Shown piece after piece: positions 1-8,721 of a stretch of DNA of 45,218 bases (position 1 is its first letter; every line of letters begins with the position of its first letter). The notes under the pieces were generated by a model. It saw only the letters and a list, made by a program, of their open reading frames with translations, was not told the origin of the DNA and searched no databases. Source of the stretch: Bdellovibrionales bacterium (lineage in GTDB: Bacteria; Bdellovibrionota; Bdellovibrionia; Bdellovibrionales; UBA1609); contig JABSOQ010000013.1 in NCBI GenBank assembly GCA_013216195.1, positions 1 to 45,218 of the forward strand, in the 5' to 3' direction. The position numbers and the translations under genes are program-made.

Positions 1-53
1 CTAATCATCCTTACTACCTGAGCCATGAGGGCCGGGTCTCATTTTAGTACAGT

Positions 54-1346
54 CTAGCTTTTTTGAGCGATTACGAACTCAATGTCTTTTCTGAGCCAGA
101 AGTGCTGAGAGAGCGTTGAAAGGTGCTTCTTAATACCCGACTTTTCCAACCCATCTTTTTGAGCCCTTGCTAACATTTCAATAGGTTTCATATAGACCGA
201 ATAAACCTCTGGAGCCAACCTCATAGCCTTCACCCTCTCAACGATTGGCGCAATCGGCTGCTTTTTGCGCCAATTTTGCAAACTTCTCTCGACGGCAAAG
301 TAAACATAGAGAAAATCGTCGTAGTTGTCTTCGGGCTTACTTCCCAGATCGCTCCATAACTTGTCGAGCTGATCCCATGCCTTCAAGTAGCGCAAGCTGC
401 GGGCTAGTAAGTAGTGTGGTCGAACTTTGTCTTTGGCCTTTGTTATGAAACCTTCAGCTACGGTTTTGGTTTTCATGTAGTTGCCTTTATGAAGTTCTTT
501 AAGAGTTAGCAACACTTTGTACTCTCTCTTAAGACCTTTATCACTCACTGAGCGAAACTTTTCGTCTAGATAAATCTCACTCTGTTTCGACTTCTCCCAG
601 TCATTTTTAATGTTCACCACAGAGTACTTCAGTAACTGCATGCGCATGATTTCCGTAGAGAACCTCTTTTTGACATCATCTTGAGCCAATCGATCTTCGA
701 GAACCTTTAGTGATTCATCGATCTTACCAAGTCGCATCAGCGATCTGGCTTGGGCTGTCACAAGCTGTAGTTCGTATCGAAGCTCTTTTCGGCTGAAGAA
801 ACCTGGGCCCTCTTCTGCAATTGAGCTGCTAATTTCGAACCCGCCGACCCGCTCTAGTGCCTCAATCAAAGAGCTAAGAACGTAAAAACGCTCTGGGCTA
901 CCCACATTCGGGTTCTGTAAAACTGGTTTCAAAACACGATCTGAGAGAGCCAAAGCGCTGCTCGCAAGTAAACGGTACTTTTCTAGTATAGCGATCACCG
1001 CTTGAAGCTCTAAGGCCACTTGTTGACTGGTCAAAGTTCTGAGGTCGGCATTCTTACTTTGCATGTATTTTTCTAACATGCCTTTAACTTTAGCAGGGTC
1101 ACCAGATGCTGAACTCAATTCACCCATCAGAACTAAGACCATATTCGAGTAAGGCTCTGATTGTTTACCTTTAATCAAATTGCGAATAGCACCCTGGCGT
1201 TTTTTCGGGCTTAACTTTCTTAAAACGCCCACCGCTTTAGAAGTCTTCGCATTGGTAACTTGCTTTATCGCCTCAAGGGTTGGAGCCTCGAAAGCAAGAA
1301 CAGTATTGGCAGTAAAAATCATCAGTAGCAGCAAAGCTTGACGCAT
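54..1346 (-). CDS. secreted alpha-helical (TPR-like) protein
   Basis: A predicted 430-residue exported protein of unknown function. I start it at the ATG at 1346: a GAAGGGGA ribosome-binding site lies just upstream, and the protein then begins with a clean signal peptide (MRQALLLLMIFTANTVLA, cleavage before FEAP). A start 11 codons earlier would put charged residues ahead of the signal. The mature protein is rich in Leu, Lys and Glu and looks like consecutive helical hairpins, as in TPR/SEL1-type scaffolds, but no repeat is clean enough to assign. No cysteine pairs or catalytic motifs are visible. It diverges from the ATP-grasp gene, with an 79-base gap that must hold both promoters. A periplasmic scaffold or assembly role is only an inference from fold type and export. 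Confidence 0.75.
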   Translation of the reverse strand: MRQALLLLMIFTANTVLAFEAPTLEAIKQVTNAKTSKAVGVLRKLSPKKRQGAIRNLIKGKQSEPYSNMVLVLMGELSSASGDPAKVKGMLEKYMQSKNADLRTLTSQQVALELQAVIAILEKYRLLASSALALSDRVLKPVLQNPNVGSPERFYVLSSLIEALERVGGFEISSSIAEEGPGFFSRKELRYELQLVTAQARSLMRLGKIDESLKVLEDRLAQDDVKKRFSTEIMRMQLLKYSVVNIKNDWEKSKQSEIYLDEKFRSVSDKGLKREYKVLLTLKELHKGNYMKTKTVAEGFITKAKDKVRPHYLLARSLRYLKAWDQLDKLWSDLGSKPEDNYDDFLYVYFAVERSLQNWRKKQPIAPIVERVKAMRLAPEVYSVYMKPIEMLARAQKDGLEKSGIKKHLSTLSQHFWLRKDIEFVIAQKS

Positions 1347-1425
1347 ATCGTCCCCTTCTCGAAGATTGCAACGCTTCAAGTGTATCCTTCTTGAAGATCA
1401 CTGAGCAATGGTTTTATTTTAGGTA

Positions 1426-2427
1426 ATGATGAACTCAAAAACCTGCCTTTGCATTGGCGTATACAGAATGGCTCACATATGGTTGCGTGTAGCGAAGTCA
1501 ATGGGCTACCGAGTTGTAGCCACCCATTCAACTGATCTAGACCAAGATCCTTTCTTCGACCGCTCCAGAGACTTCATTGACCATTTTGCAGTCATAGACT
1601 TTGCCGACCGAGACGAAATCTTAAACCTGTGCGACCAGCAGGAGATCAATTTTATTCTCCCCCATTCGTCCTGCAATGCCTCATTGTTGCAAAGCATGTT
1701 TGTGGCTGAGTCTCGAGGTCTGTATGGGCCTCATGAATCAGCTGGCAAAAAAGTGACCAATAAAACTCTGCTCAATCCCTTTCTACAACAGAATCAGTTA
1801 CCTAGTTTTGAATTTCAGTGGACAGAGAGCGAAGCCCTCCGATTGGCACAAGCAGAGCACTTTCCGATAGTTGCAAAACCAAACCTATCAGCAGGCTCAA
1901 TTGGGGTGCGCGAGCTATCTAACCGAGTCGAGCTCGAAACTTTCTTAGAGAAAAAAGATCCCGCCCAAAATTACTTACTGCTGAATACCGATGAGCAATA
2001 TGTATTTCAACCCTCAGTGAGAGACCTACCCTACTTAGGAGTCGATGCTTTCGTTCAAGACGGTGAGTTAATACCCTTTCACTTATGGGATGGCATATGG
2101 AGGCAAGAAAACTCTCCCTTTTGCTATGGCCCGAGACTCATCACCTCGAAATACAAACTTGCAGACATCGACTTTTCTCCCGTCCAAAAAATGCTAGATT
2201 GCCTCGGCATTAAAAACTCGTGCCTCATGCTCGAGGGCTTTCATGAAGATGGAGAGATTCGAGTCATTTTTGACGTCAACTTGCGACCGACAGGCATGAA
2301 GAGCCCTGCGGGCTACAACCGAGCCTTTGACTTCAACCTTATCGAGGAGCAGATCTCGCTTTACGAATCTGGCAAGGTCACACAAGAAATTTTAAAATCA
2401 AGTTCTAGTAAAGTCATTTGCAATTAA
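1426..2427 (+). CDS. ATP-grasp ligase-like protein, ended by an in-frame TAA
   Basis: A 333-residue ATP-grasp enzyme, a family that joins a carboxylate to an amine or thiol through an acyl-phosphate. The N-terminus has a nucleotide-fold pre-ATP-grasp region (residues 1-100). The ATP-grasp core follows, with PIVAKPNLSAGSIGV around residues 146-160 and the metal-binding DVNLRPTG near residue 285. Starts at 1426 and 1429 (ATG ATG) are both possible; an AGG lies just upstream. The oddity is at the 3' end. The reading frame stops at TAA (2425-2427) but continues in the same frame for 89 well-formed codons to 2697, giving what looks like the missing C-terminal part of the enzyme. The gene is therefore either a recent nonsense mutant, a base error, or an enzyme able to work truncated. 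The substrate cannot be inferred. Confidence 0.75.
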   Translation: MMNSKTCLCIGVYRMAHIWLRVAKSMGYRVVATHSTDLDQDPFFDRSRDFIDHFAVIDFADRDEILNLCDQQEINFILPHSSCNASLLQSMFVAESRGLYGPHESAGKKVTNKTLLNPFLQQNQLPSFEFQWTESEALRLAQAEHFPIVAKPNLSAGSIGVRELSNRVELETFLEKKDPAQNYLLLNTDEQYVFQPSVRDLPYLGVDAFVQDGELIPFHLWDGIWRQENSPFCYGPRLITSKYKLADIDFSPVQKMLDCLGIKNSCLMLEGFHEDGEIRVIFDVNLRPTGMKSPAGYNRAFDFNLIEEQISLYESGKVTQEILKSSSSKVICN

Positions 2428-2697
2428 ATTTTACAATGGGGTGATGGTGGCATTTGCCAGACTACTCGGTTTCCTAAAGATGTTACGGGTCAGTTTCCAA
2501 ACATTGCCTATCACCACCTCCCGACTAAACCAGGCGACCTCATACCAAAAAACTTTCGCCACTTGGGAGACTCTGAGACATCAGGCTACTTGGTCTTGGT
2601 TGCAGACTCCCATGACGATGTCGAGAGTACACTTGAGAGTTTCTACGAGTCCTGTGAAATAGAGTTTCAAGATGATTTTGTTAAACAATACACTTAA
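2428..2697 (+). pseudogene. In-frame C-terminal remainder of the ATP-grasp protein
   Basis: These 89 codons plus a TAA directly continue the frame of the ATP-grasp gene past its stop. The translation runs from ILQWGDGGICQTTRFPKD through GYLVLVADSHDDVEST to FVKQYT. It has protein-like composition with alternating beta and helix character, as expected of an ATP-grasp C-terminal subdomain. No start codon with a ribosome-binding site precedes it, so it is unlikely to be a gene in its own right. Its last 26 bases overlap the start of the following secreted protein, the kind of short overlap seen between intact co-transcribed genes; this suggests the 2695-2697 stop is the ancestral end. Confidence 0.65.
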
Positions 2698-3760
2698 AAC
2701 TGGTCTGTGCCTCCTCTTGATTAACTCGACGGTGCTATTTGTGAGGTTTGCACAAGCAGAGTCGAGCCGAATAACCAAAAAGGAGCACACCGTCGTCGGT
2801 TGCCGAATCTACAATTCAAAAGGCCAGAGAGTTTGGGTCTACAAGGCCAGGTTCTGCCTCTTCTTAGAAGATGGAAGTTTCATTTCTTCTAATGGTTACA
2901 ATCTCGAAAAACACTCAAAAGAATTTGAACTTCTTTGGAGTAGAGATTTAAAAGTTCACCATCAAGTGAATTGGAACTCAGACAAGACGAAACTCTTAGT
3001 AATCTCTGAAGACTATCATGAGTACAAGGGCGAAAAGATTAAGTTCGACACCTTGATCATTGCTGACTCTGAAACAGGAGCTACACAACAAAAGTACAGC
3101 CTCTACGAAGACAGAGCTAACATAGAACGCCTCTCTCCAAAGGGCAGAGGAGATTCCACAATACACATTCCTGAGCTGGTGAGACGTACGCCTTCAATTA
3201 AAAACCAATTCAGTCATCTCAATTCATTCTATGAAATTCCTGACAACGAATCAGCCAAAAAGGATCCCGTTTTTTCAAAAGGTAATTTTGTAATCAATCT
3301 AAACTACAAGTTTATGATTGCCATCCTCGACTCAAAACTTGAACGAGTCATTCGGGTCATTCATCACTCTGAACTCGACAACGACGAATCGATGCACGAT
3401 GTTCAGGTGCTCTCATCCGGCGAGCTTTTAATCTACTACAACAGATCATTCAGAGGCGATCACTCGAGCCTTGTAAAGTATGACCCAATCAAAAAAATTA
3501 TGACAACTCTTTTTGAGAGTGAACCCAAAACGGTCTTCAATGCAAAGGTATGTGGTGGCATACAAGAATTAGATAATGGCAATTTACTGTATAGTGATGT
3601 GACCCAGGGGGCATGGGTTTACGAGATTGATCCATCAAAATCCAACAAGCGAGTTTGGTCTCTTAGGATCGATGACATTGTCGACAAGACTAAACAGTAT
3701 ATTCAGCAGGCTAAACGAGAAGACCTCACACAGTTTCTACAGCAGAACCTGGGCCTATAG
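2672..3760 (+). CDS. secreted arylsulfotransferase-like beta-propeller protein
   Basis: A 362-residue exported protein. A hydrophobic signal segment (residues 8-28, ending near FAQAESS) is followed by repeated beta-strand modules. The strongest family cue is the pattern HHQVNWNSDKTKLLVISED and later HDVQVLSSGELLIYYN, with a paired His-Asp-Val/Gly-Glu-Leu-Leu-Ile layout like arylsulfotransferase (ASST) and related PQQ-like propellers. ASST enzymes move sulfate between phenols in the periplasm through a histidine. Whether catalysis is kept here is not clear, so a non-catalytic propeller is the alternative. The gene begins inside the 3' end of the full-length ATP-grasp frame, implying one transcript. 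Its last 35 bases overlap the 3' end of the opposite-strand membrane protein. Confidence 0.6.
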   Translation: MILLNNTLKTGLCLLLINSTVLFVRFAQAESSRITKKEHTVVGCRIYNSKGQRVWVYKARFCLFLEDGSFISSNGYNLEKHSKEFELLWSRDLKVHHQVNWNSDKTKLLVISEDYHEYKGEKIKFDTLIIADSETGATQQKYSLYEDRANIERLSPKGRGDSTIHIPELVRRTPSIKNQFSHLNSFYEIPDNESAKKDPVFSKGNFVINLNYKFMIAILDSKLERVIRVIHHSELDNDESMHDVQVLSSGELLIYYNRSFRGDHSSLVKYDPIKKIMTTLFESEPKTVFNAKVCGGIQELDNGNLLYSDVTQGAWVYEIDPSKSNKRVWSLRIDDIVDKTKQYIQQAKREDLTQFLQQNLGL

Positions 3761-4754
3761 GTTTAGAGTATAGCTTCTTCATTATTGGAAATCTCCAAAT
3801 GATCATGTCATATAGGTAGTGACTGAGAGGCACGGACCACAAAAGGGCACTAAGCAGATAAGAAGCCAATGGGAACTCATTTAAATCGAGAGCTCTGGCT
3901 TGATAGAAGCCAAAACCAAGCAAAAAAGAGATTACGAAAAAAGCGAACAGGCTCCCCAAAACCTTTGGTGCATCGATCGTACTCTTCATGTGCTTGTGGT
4001 TGAATCTAATGTAAGAGTAGCAGTGTTGAAAAGTGTGAGGTACGTAGTAGTGCACAAGTGGCAAGGTGAGATAACAAAACCCTAAGCAAAACCAAGCACT
4101 GAACAAAAGTAAATACTTAGTAACCACCATCTCACCCGTTTTAATAATTCTGAAGGCCTCAATAGGCAAATACAGCAAGGGCGCAGCAAGGTAAGCTGAG
4201 TAGGCCCAACCAGCCTGTTGAGCTCCCAGGCTTAGAATCTGAGAATCTCCTTTTTTGAAAAAGTAAGCTTCTCCATGGATCCCAATCTCGGAGTAATTGA
4301 GCAAAAATGGCAGCAAAGCTACCAAATAAAAAAACAAAGTGTCATGAAACCTCAGTATTGATACTCCGTTTTCTTTTTGAGAAACCTGGATCCACCCTAA
4401 AAACTGCTTTACCAGATGCTGCACCAACAGAACTACCATTAGACTTATGAAGAAGGGCCTATTCCAACTGAGCATCACTGCGGCAAACAAAAATGGAAAA
4501 AGGAGCAAACCAGCAAACAGAGAAAGCCCAAAAACACCCCGCTTGTATCGAATGTAAAGCGGCAAGGTCGTGACCATAAGGTGAGAAAAGTCGAGAACCT
4601 TGACTGCCAAAATCATCGCTGGAAACAAAAAGAAGGTAAAACTATCTGCCAAGAACGCAACTAGAAGACCCAAGAGCGGGACAAAAAAAAAAACCGTTAG
4701 GTCTGTGCCTCTTGAAAAGACGTAGTGATTTTTGAAAGTCATCTGACCTAACAT
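3726..4754 (-). CDS. polytopic membrane protein with conserved histidines
   Basis: A 342-residue integral membrane protein with about eight to nine hydrophobic helices. Histidine-containing signatures recur: DFSHLMVTTLPLYIRY (about residue 55), QHLVKQFLGWIQVS, HTFQHCYSYIRFNHKH and SHYLYDMIIWRF near the C-terminus. The first and last resemble an uncharacterised family of proteobacterial membrane proteins with a D-x-x-H-x-x-x-T and an H-Y-x-x-D-x-x-I-W-R block; this is recalled, not searched. Histidine clusters facing a membrane active site recall di-iron lipid enzymes, and the upstream co-directional gene is a fatty-acid desaturase, so a lipid-modifying role is a reasonable guess. It appears to be the last gene of a minus-strand run that starts at 7244. 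Nothing in the sequence names a reaction. Confidence 0.7.
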   Translation of the reverse strand: MLGQMTFKNHYVFSRGTDLTVFFFVPLLGLLVAFLADSFTFFLFPAMILAVKVLDFSHLMVTTLPLYIRYKRGVFGLSLFAGLLLFPFLFAAVMLSWNRPFFISLMVVLLVQHLVKQFLGWIQVSQKENGVSILRFHDTLFFYLVALLPFLLNYSEIGIHGEAYFFKKGDSQILSLGAQQAGWAYSAYLAAPLLYLPIEAFRIIKTGEMVVTKYLLLFSAWFCLGFCYLTLPLVHYYVPHTFQHCYSYIRFNHKHMKSTIDAPKVLGSLFAFFVISFLLGFGFYQARALDLNEFPLASYLLSALLWSVPLSHYLYDMIIWRFPIMKKLYSKPIGPGSAVETV

Positions 4755-4809
4755 ATAAATAGGGTATCAAAAACGAGAATGTCACTCAAGTCTATGAGGC
4801 CGGTTTGAC

Positions 4810-5826
4810 TCAACTTAACCCAACTGAGGACTGGCTCAACAGATTGTCTTTTGACCAACATCTTTTAAAAAAATGCACAGGGCTTTTGTAAACCGACCTC
4901 AAATAGAAGTGATCATTCGGCAAGCCCTGAACTAGCCTTTTATGTAAACGCCCAAGGTTGTAATACGGTACCTCAGGAAACAAATGATGCAGACTATGGT
5001 ATTTGTGACCCAGGGGCAAAAATAGATGAAGATAAAAGTGTCCATCAAATGATGCAGAGTCTAGCACCTGCTCCTCAAGACTCACGGGGCGCCAGCCAGA
5101 TGTGTAGAGATGTGCCATACAGTAATGCACAAAATCTAAGGCAAACACTCCAATTCCGACAATTGCAGTGAACAGTAATAACTTGAAAACCCAAAAATAA
5201 AGAGCTGAAAAACCGATCAAGCTCAAGGTTACTAAAGCTGTACTCAAGACTTCAAATTTCTCAATCTTGCAAAGACTCCAGCTTTTTACCTTCCCACGCC
5301 CTTCGGGGTTAAACGAGAATGCCGAAGCGACCTTGCTCCACTTCAAAAAAGGTTGAATGTTGAAATAGCCAGGTAAATAGAGGCTATAGTGAACCACAAG
5401 CAATGCGGAATTCAGAACCGGAAAGATCATGCCCTGAAGCAAAGTTCTAGCAAGCCGCTTGTAAACCTGTGAGTATCGTGCATCTTTTTTTGTACCATAG
5501 CTGTTCTGATGATGATGAGGGCCATGCCCATCATAAAGATAGCTCGGCTGACGAAACCACGCACCAAAAATGAGCTGATAAATTACCCGAAATCGGTAAT
5601 CGCGCCTCATTCCATGATTGATTTCATGTGTGAACACTGAGGCTCTATGAGCAGCAAAGCTTCCAATAACTAAAGCAAGCCAAGCGTAACTAGTAAGTAA
5701 GAAAGCGACCGCAGCCCCAAGGCACACTGAACCCGTGACCAGGAGGTCAAAATAAGGAACAATTCTCTTTTTTTGCTGAAACTCTTTTCGAAGATGATCA
5801 AGCTCGCCAAAGGAGACCATCATCAT
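4810..5826 (-). CDS. membrane fatty acid desaturase / hydroxylase family
   Basis: A 338-residue membrane di-iron enzyme that introduces a double bond or hydroxyl into acyl chains. All three histidine boxes are visible: HEINH at residues 67-71, HGPHHH at 101-106, and HKYHSLHH about 60 residues before the C-terminus, followed by FPEVPYYNLGRLH. An additional HYCMAH sits in a late membrane segment. Hydrophobic stretches flank the first box (about 28-62) and the last two. The spacing and the short box 1 (HxxxH) fit the DES1/sphingolipid-like or acyl-lipid desaturase branch, but the branch is not certain. Three consecutive ATG codons start the frame and I keep the first; no strong ribosome-binding site is seen, so coupling to the gene ending five bases upstream is likely. 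Probable substrates are membrane lipids. Confidence 0.85.
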   Translation of the reverse strand: MMMVSFGELDHLRKEFQQKKRIVPYFDLLVTGSVCLGAAVAFLLTSYAWLALVIGSFAAHRASVFTHEINHGMRRDYRFRVIYQLIFGAWFRQPSYLYDGHGPHHHQNSYGTKKDARYSQVYKRLARTLLQGMIFPVLNSALLVVHYSLYLPGYFNIQPFLKWSKVASAFSFNPEGRGKVKSWSLCKIEKFEVLSTALVTLSLIGFSALYFWVFKLLLFTAIVGIGVFALDFVHYCMAHLYTSGWRPVSLEEQVLDSASFDGHFYLHLFLPLGHKYHSLHHLFPEVPYYNLGRLHKRLVQGLPNDHFYLRSVYKSPVHFFKRCWSKDNLLSQSSVGLS

Positions 5827-5831
5827 TTTAT

Positions 5832-7244
5832 TTAGTTTCTATCTCGAACTGTTCGAAACCCCACCCAAGGGTATCGACTGCCAGCAGGGTCGTGTCCACG
5901 ATTGGCAACGCGTACCCATTGAGCCTCGCAGTACCAGCCACCACCCCGTCTTACGTACCGAACTTCGCCGTCTTCACTGGGCACTCTCTCAACAGGTGGC
6001 TGATTAGTAACAGGCTGGTCTCGGTAAACATCTTGCACCCACTCCCAGACGTTGCCATGCATATCATAAAAACCCCAGTTATTGGGCTTTAGCTTCGCAA
6101 CATTGTGTGGCTGCATTTTCTTAAACGCAGTGTTGCCTGAGTTGTTAGCAAACCAACCATGGCTCTCGAGATCTGACAATTTGTCACCAGTTGCGTACTT
6201 GGTAGTGGTACCAGCCCTTGCGGCGTACTCCCACTCGATCTCGGAGGGCAATCTATATTGATAGACCCCACTTTTTTCAGTCAGGTTTATCAAGAAAATC
6301 TCGATCTCAGTTTTTGATATCGTATCAACCGGGTAGTTAGGACACATTCCGGTGGCACCCTTTTCTATATAACTTTCTGGGCAAAAGCTCTCTTGAGCCT
6401 TGCAGGAGCGCCGAGTTCGGTCACGACAAACGAAATTAGACCTTAGATAGCCCATCACCTCAAACCAAAGCCGCTGGGTAACCTCTGTTTTTTGTAGGTA
6501 AAAGTCTTTCTCAACCCGAACTCTGTGCTGAGTCTCGTCTGGGTCTCGGTCCTCTTCACTTTCGGGGCTTCCCATAAGAAACTCAGCCTGGCTGCCTTTC
6601 ACTTTTAAAAAACCATCTGGCTCATCTATCACTCCGGCGTAGGAGCGCAGTACTTCGTAGGCAAAAACATCAGTTTTGGGGATCACCCTCAGCCGGGTTT
6701 CAACATCTAAAAACCAGTTATCCACAATCTTACCAAGCTGAGTATTGATAGAGTAAATCGCCGGCTCAGCACCCTCAAACTCTTTGAGCTGCTGAATCTC
6801 CACCCTAACCTTCTTAAGGGCCGATATATTCTGTGTTTGTGCTACACATGCGGATTCTTTCTCAACAGAGGCACCGCAAACAAAATCGAGAAAAGTTAGT
6901 GCACGAAATTTTGAACGAGCAATCACTCCGTCGCCAGCAAAAATTCGTACTGCTTCGTAAAAGTGCTGCCTCAAATGCTTAGTACTAACAGTTGTCTGAG
7001 TGGTACCTTTGGCCGGAGCGCATATTACGTTCTCCTGTTCAAAAGACTTCTGATTACACACCTTGATGTGAGACTGGCCTGAGGCCCCTCCCCAAATAAT
7101 GGCTTCATTCCCCAAAAAAGGGGCTGCACTCACCTGGGAGCTCGAGAAATAGTCAATGGCCGCCTTTGTTTCAGCTTTTGGTGCACTCTGGCACCCGATC
7201 AAAAGGCTAACTGCTGCAGGTAATAACAGATTTAATTTCTTCAT
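5832..7244 (-). CDS. SUMF1/FGE-domain lipoprotein
   Basis: A 470-residue lipoprotein. The signal peptide ends in LLIGC, giving lipidated Cys18. Residues 30-215 form a domain I do not recognise, with several cysteines. From about residue 223 it matches the formylglycine-generating-enzyme (sulfatase-modifying factor) fold: FLMGSPESEEDRDPDETQHR, LQKTEVTQRLWFEVMG, YRLPSEIEWEYAARAG, DMHGNVWEWVQDVY and RRGGGWYCEA, ending WVGFRTVRD. Many bacterial proteins with this domain are non-catalytic binding or structural proteins. True FGE uses a pair of active-site cysteines in the C-terminal part; only one cysteine is evident near RRGGGWYC, so sulfatase activation is doubtful. Additional cysteines in the domain (NFVCRDRTRRSCK) suggest disulfides. 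It heads a minus-strand run with the desaturase and the histidine-rich membrane protein. Confidence 0.85.
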   Translation of the reverse strand: MKKLNLLLPAAVSLLIGCQSAPKAETKAAIDYFSSSQVSAAPFLGNEAIIWGGASGQSHIKVCNQKSFEQENVICAPAKGTTQTTVSTKHLRQHFYEAVRIFAGDGVIARSKFRALTFLDFVCGASVEKESACVAQTQNISALKKVRVEIQQLKEFEGAEPAIYSINTQLGKIVDNWFLDVETRLRVIPKTDVFAYEVLRSYAGVIDEPDGFLKVKGSQAEFLMGSPESEEDRDPDETQHRVRVEKDFYLQKTEVTQRLWFEVMGYLRSNFVCRDRTRRSCKAQESFCPESYIEKGATGMCPNYPVDTISKTEIEIFLINLTEKSGVYQYRLPSEIEWEYAARAGTTTKYATGDKLSDLESHGWFANNSGNTAFKKMQPHNVAKLKPNNWGFYDMHGNVWEWVQDVYRDQPVTNQPPVERVPSEDGEVRYVRRGGGWYCEAQWVRVANRGHDPAGSRYPWVGFRTVRDRN

Positions 7245-7353
7245 ACTAAAAGTTTAGCCCCATCTTTGTGGATTTCAAGGACTTTAAATTCAATACCAGT
7301 AGGGCTTTGCCAATCAACGAGAAGCCTCTATAATGGAGGCAATGGAGGGTGAA

Positions 7354-8007
7354 ATGACCGAATATTGGAGCCAAAAACTTTCGGCTTTTTCAGACAACCT
7401 AGCCTTAGCATCTCGTTTTGAAACAAGGTTTGATTTGCAGAAGCTGAAAGCAGAGCTGAAACAGGTTCAATCAAGTCTAGAACCGATCTACCAGATCCCT
7501 CAATGGGGAGGTTGGTCTCTTATGTCGGCATCTGGTCACCACCACGATGGGTGGCAAAAAGGACAGACTTGCTTTACCACCTCAAAAGGGGCTACCGAAC
7601 TAGATAAAGGCAAGTTTGAGGCATTGGGAGCAAAGCCATCTCGATATCATGTCAACCCAACCGAAGCGATGAAGCCCTATTGCGCAACTGTGATTCAGTA
7701 TTTTAGAGATGCTGGTCTAAACCCAACCAAAGCTCGAATCGTTGAGCTCAAAGCCCACCGAGAGACTAGTGTTCATAGGGATGCTACAGATGACGATTTT
7801 TTTGTTCGCGTTCACATACCAATTGAGACAAATGACCATTGCTACTTTGTGACCGAGGAGGGGCGAGTGCATATGCCTGCCGATGGCTCAGCCTTTCTCG
7901 TTAGAGTTAACAGACTTCATAAGGCTGTAAACTTTGGAGCCACCGACAGGTACCATTTGATGATTGATGTCGTTGTGCCTGATGATAAACAGAGTGAATT
8001 TTTGTAG
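7354..8007 (+). CDS. aspartyl/asparaginyl beta-hydroxylase-like 2OG-Fe(II) oxygenase
   Basis: A roughly 217-residue enzyme of the double-stranded beta-helix oxygenase class, which uses 2-oxoglutarate, O2 and Fe(II) to hydroxylate side chains or small molecules. The iron-binding H-x-D is in VHRDATDDDFF, the distal histidine in VNRLHKAVNFG, and the 2OG-binding arginine probably in RYHLMIDV. VRVHIPIETN matches the strand between them, as in aspartyl/asparaginyl hydroxylases. I choose the ATG at 7354 because GGAGGGTGAA directly precedes it at ideal spacing; ATGs at 7333 and 7342 are possible. A second enzyme of the same class follows six bases later, so the two are surely co-transcribed. No signal peptide is present, so it acts in the cytoplasm. 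The substrate is unknown. Confidence 0.8.
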   Translation: MTEYWSQKLSAFSDNLALASRFETRFDLQKLKAELKQVQSSLEPIYQIPQWGGWSLMSASGHHHDGWQKGQTCFTTSKGATELDKGKFEALGAKPSRYHVNPTEAMKPYCATVIQYFRDAGLNPTKARIVELKAHRETSVHRDATDDDFFVRVHIPIETNDHCYFVTEEGRVHMPADGSAFLVRVNRLHKAVNFGATDRYHLMIDVVVPDDKQSEFL

Positions 8008-8013
8008 GAGCCT

Positions 8014-8712
8014 ATGATGTTAAACACGACCCCACTTACAGTAGAGGATGCCAATAAGTTAGATCAAGTAAGCGCCAAAGACCGCGAGTACTACTTTCAG
8101 CGTATCTCATCGCTCGGTGACTTTTTTATGTTAAATCACAGCTTTGGAAGCCAAGCTTTTGAGCATGAAATTTCATCTCCTGACCTACAGTGGGTGCCAT
8201 ATAACAAAAGTAAAAAGTGGTCGAATCGCTATGGCCTTAGCCTCACCTCTCTCGATGGCGGCATTACCGGTGAGATCGATCTCAATTCTGTTATGGAATG
8301 GAACAAAAAAAATGGCACCCATTACAATGAGATGTCTTTCCGAACCAAAACACCCTACTGGAGGCACTTTCATTCGGTAACATCTCAACTCGGACCACTT
8401 GAACCCTCATTAGGTAGATCTCACCTAATTCGCCTGGCAGAGGGTGGAATCTTCCCCCCCCACCGAGATAACTACCGCGAAAGCGACCTGACTTTTAGAT
8501 TGATCAGCTTCTTTCAATGCACTCCTGACTCACTTCATATGACACTTGACGACCGCAAGGTAGCCTTTAATCCGAACTGTTTGTATTTTATGAATACTCG
8601 AAAGGTGCATTCGGTAGTTAGCTTCGATCCAAATGCGACGCTTCTGGTTTTAAATGTTGAGCTCAACCCTCTAACTATGAACTACATTATTCAGAATGTT
8701 CTTGAGAAATAG
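8014..8712 (+). CDS. second aspartyl/asparaginyl beta-hydroxylase-like oxygenase
   Basis: A 232-residue cytoplasmic enzyme. The metal site reads HRD in GGIFPPHRDNYRESDLTF, preceded by HLIRLAEGG, and the distal histidine in NTRKVHSVVSFDP, followed by LLVLNVELN. This is the same overall H-x-D...H layout as the gene just upstream, but the two proteins share little sequence, so they are distant paralogues, not a recent duplication. The ribosome-binding site GGAG sits three bases before the first ATG and six before the second; the second (8017) may be the real start. It ends nine bases from the convergent 3' end of the giant lipoprotein. Two oxygenases in one operon suggest two sequential oxidations, or one on each of two sites of one substrate. 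Confidence 0.75.
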   Translation: MMLNTTPLTVEDANKLDQVSAKDREYYFQRISSLGDFFMLNHSFGSQAFEHEISSPDLQWVPYNKSKKWSNRYGLSLTSLDGGITGEIDLNSVMEWNKKNGTHYNEMSFRTKTPYWRHFHSVTSQLGPLEPSLGRSHLIRLAEGGIFPPHRDNYRESDLTFRLISFFQCTPDSLHMTLDDRKVAFNPNCLYFMNTRKVHSVVSFDPNATLLVLNVELNPLTMNYIIQNVLEK

Positions 8713-8721
8713 ACCGTTACA

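Noticed and set aside
2441-2662. 73-codon plus-strand frame after the ATP-grasp gene
   Set aside because: It overlaps the much more protein-like in-frame continuation of the ATP-grasp protein in another frame, and has no family pattern.
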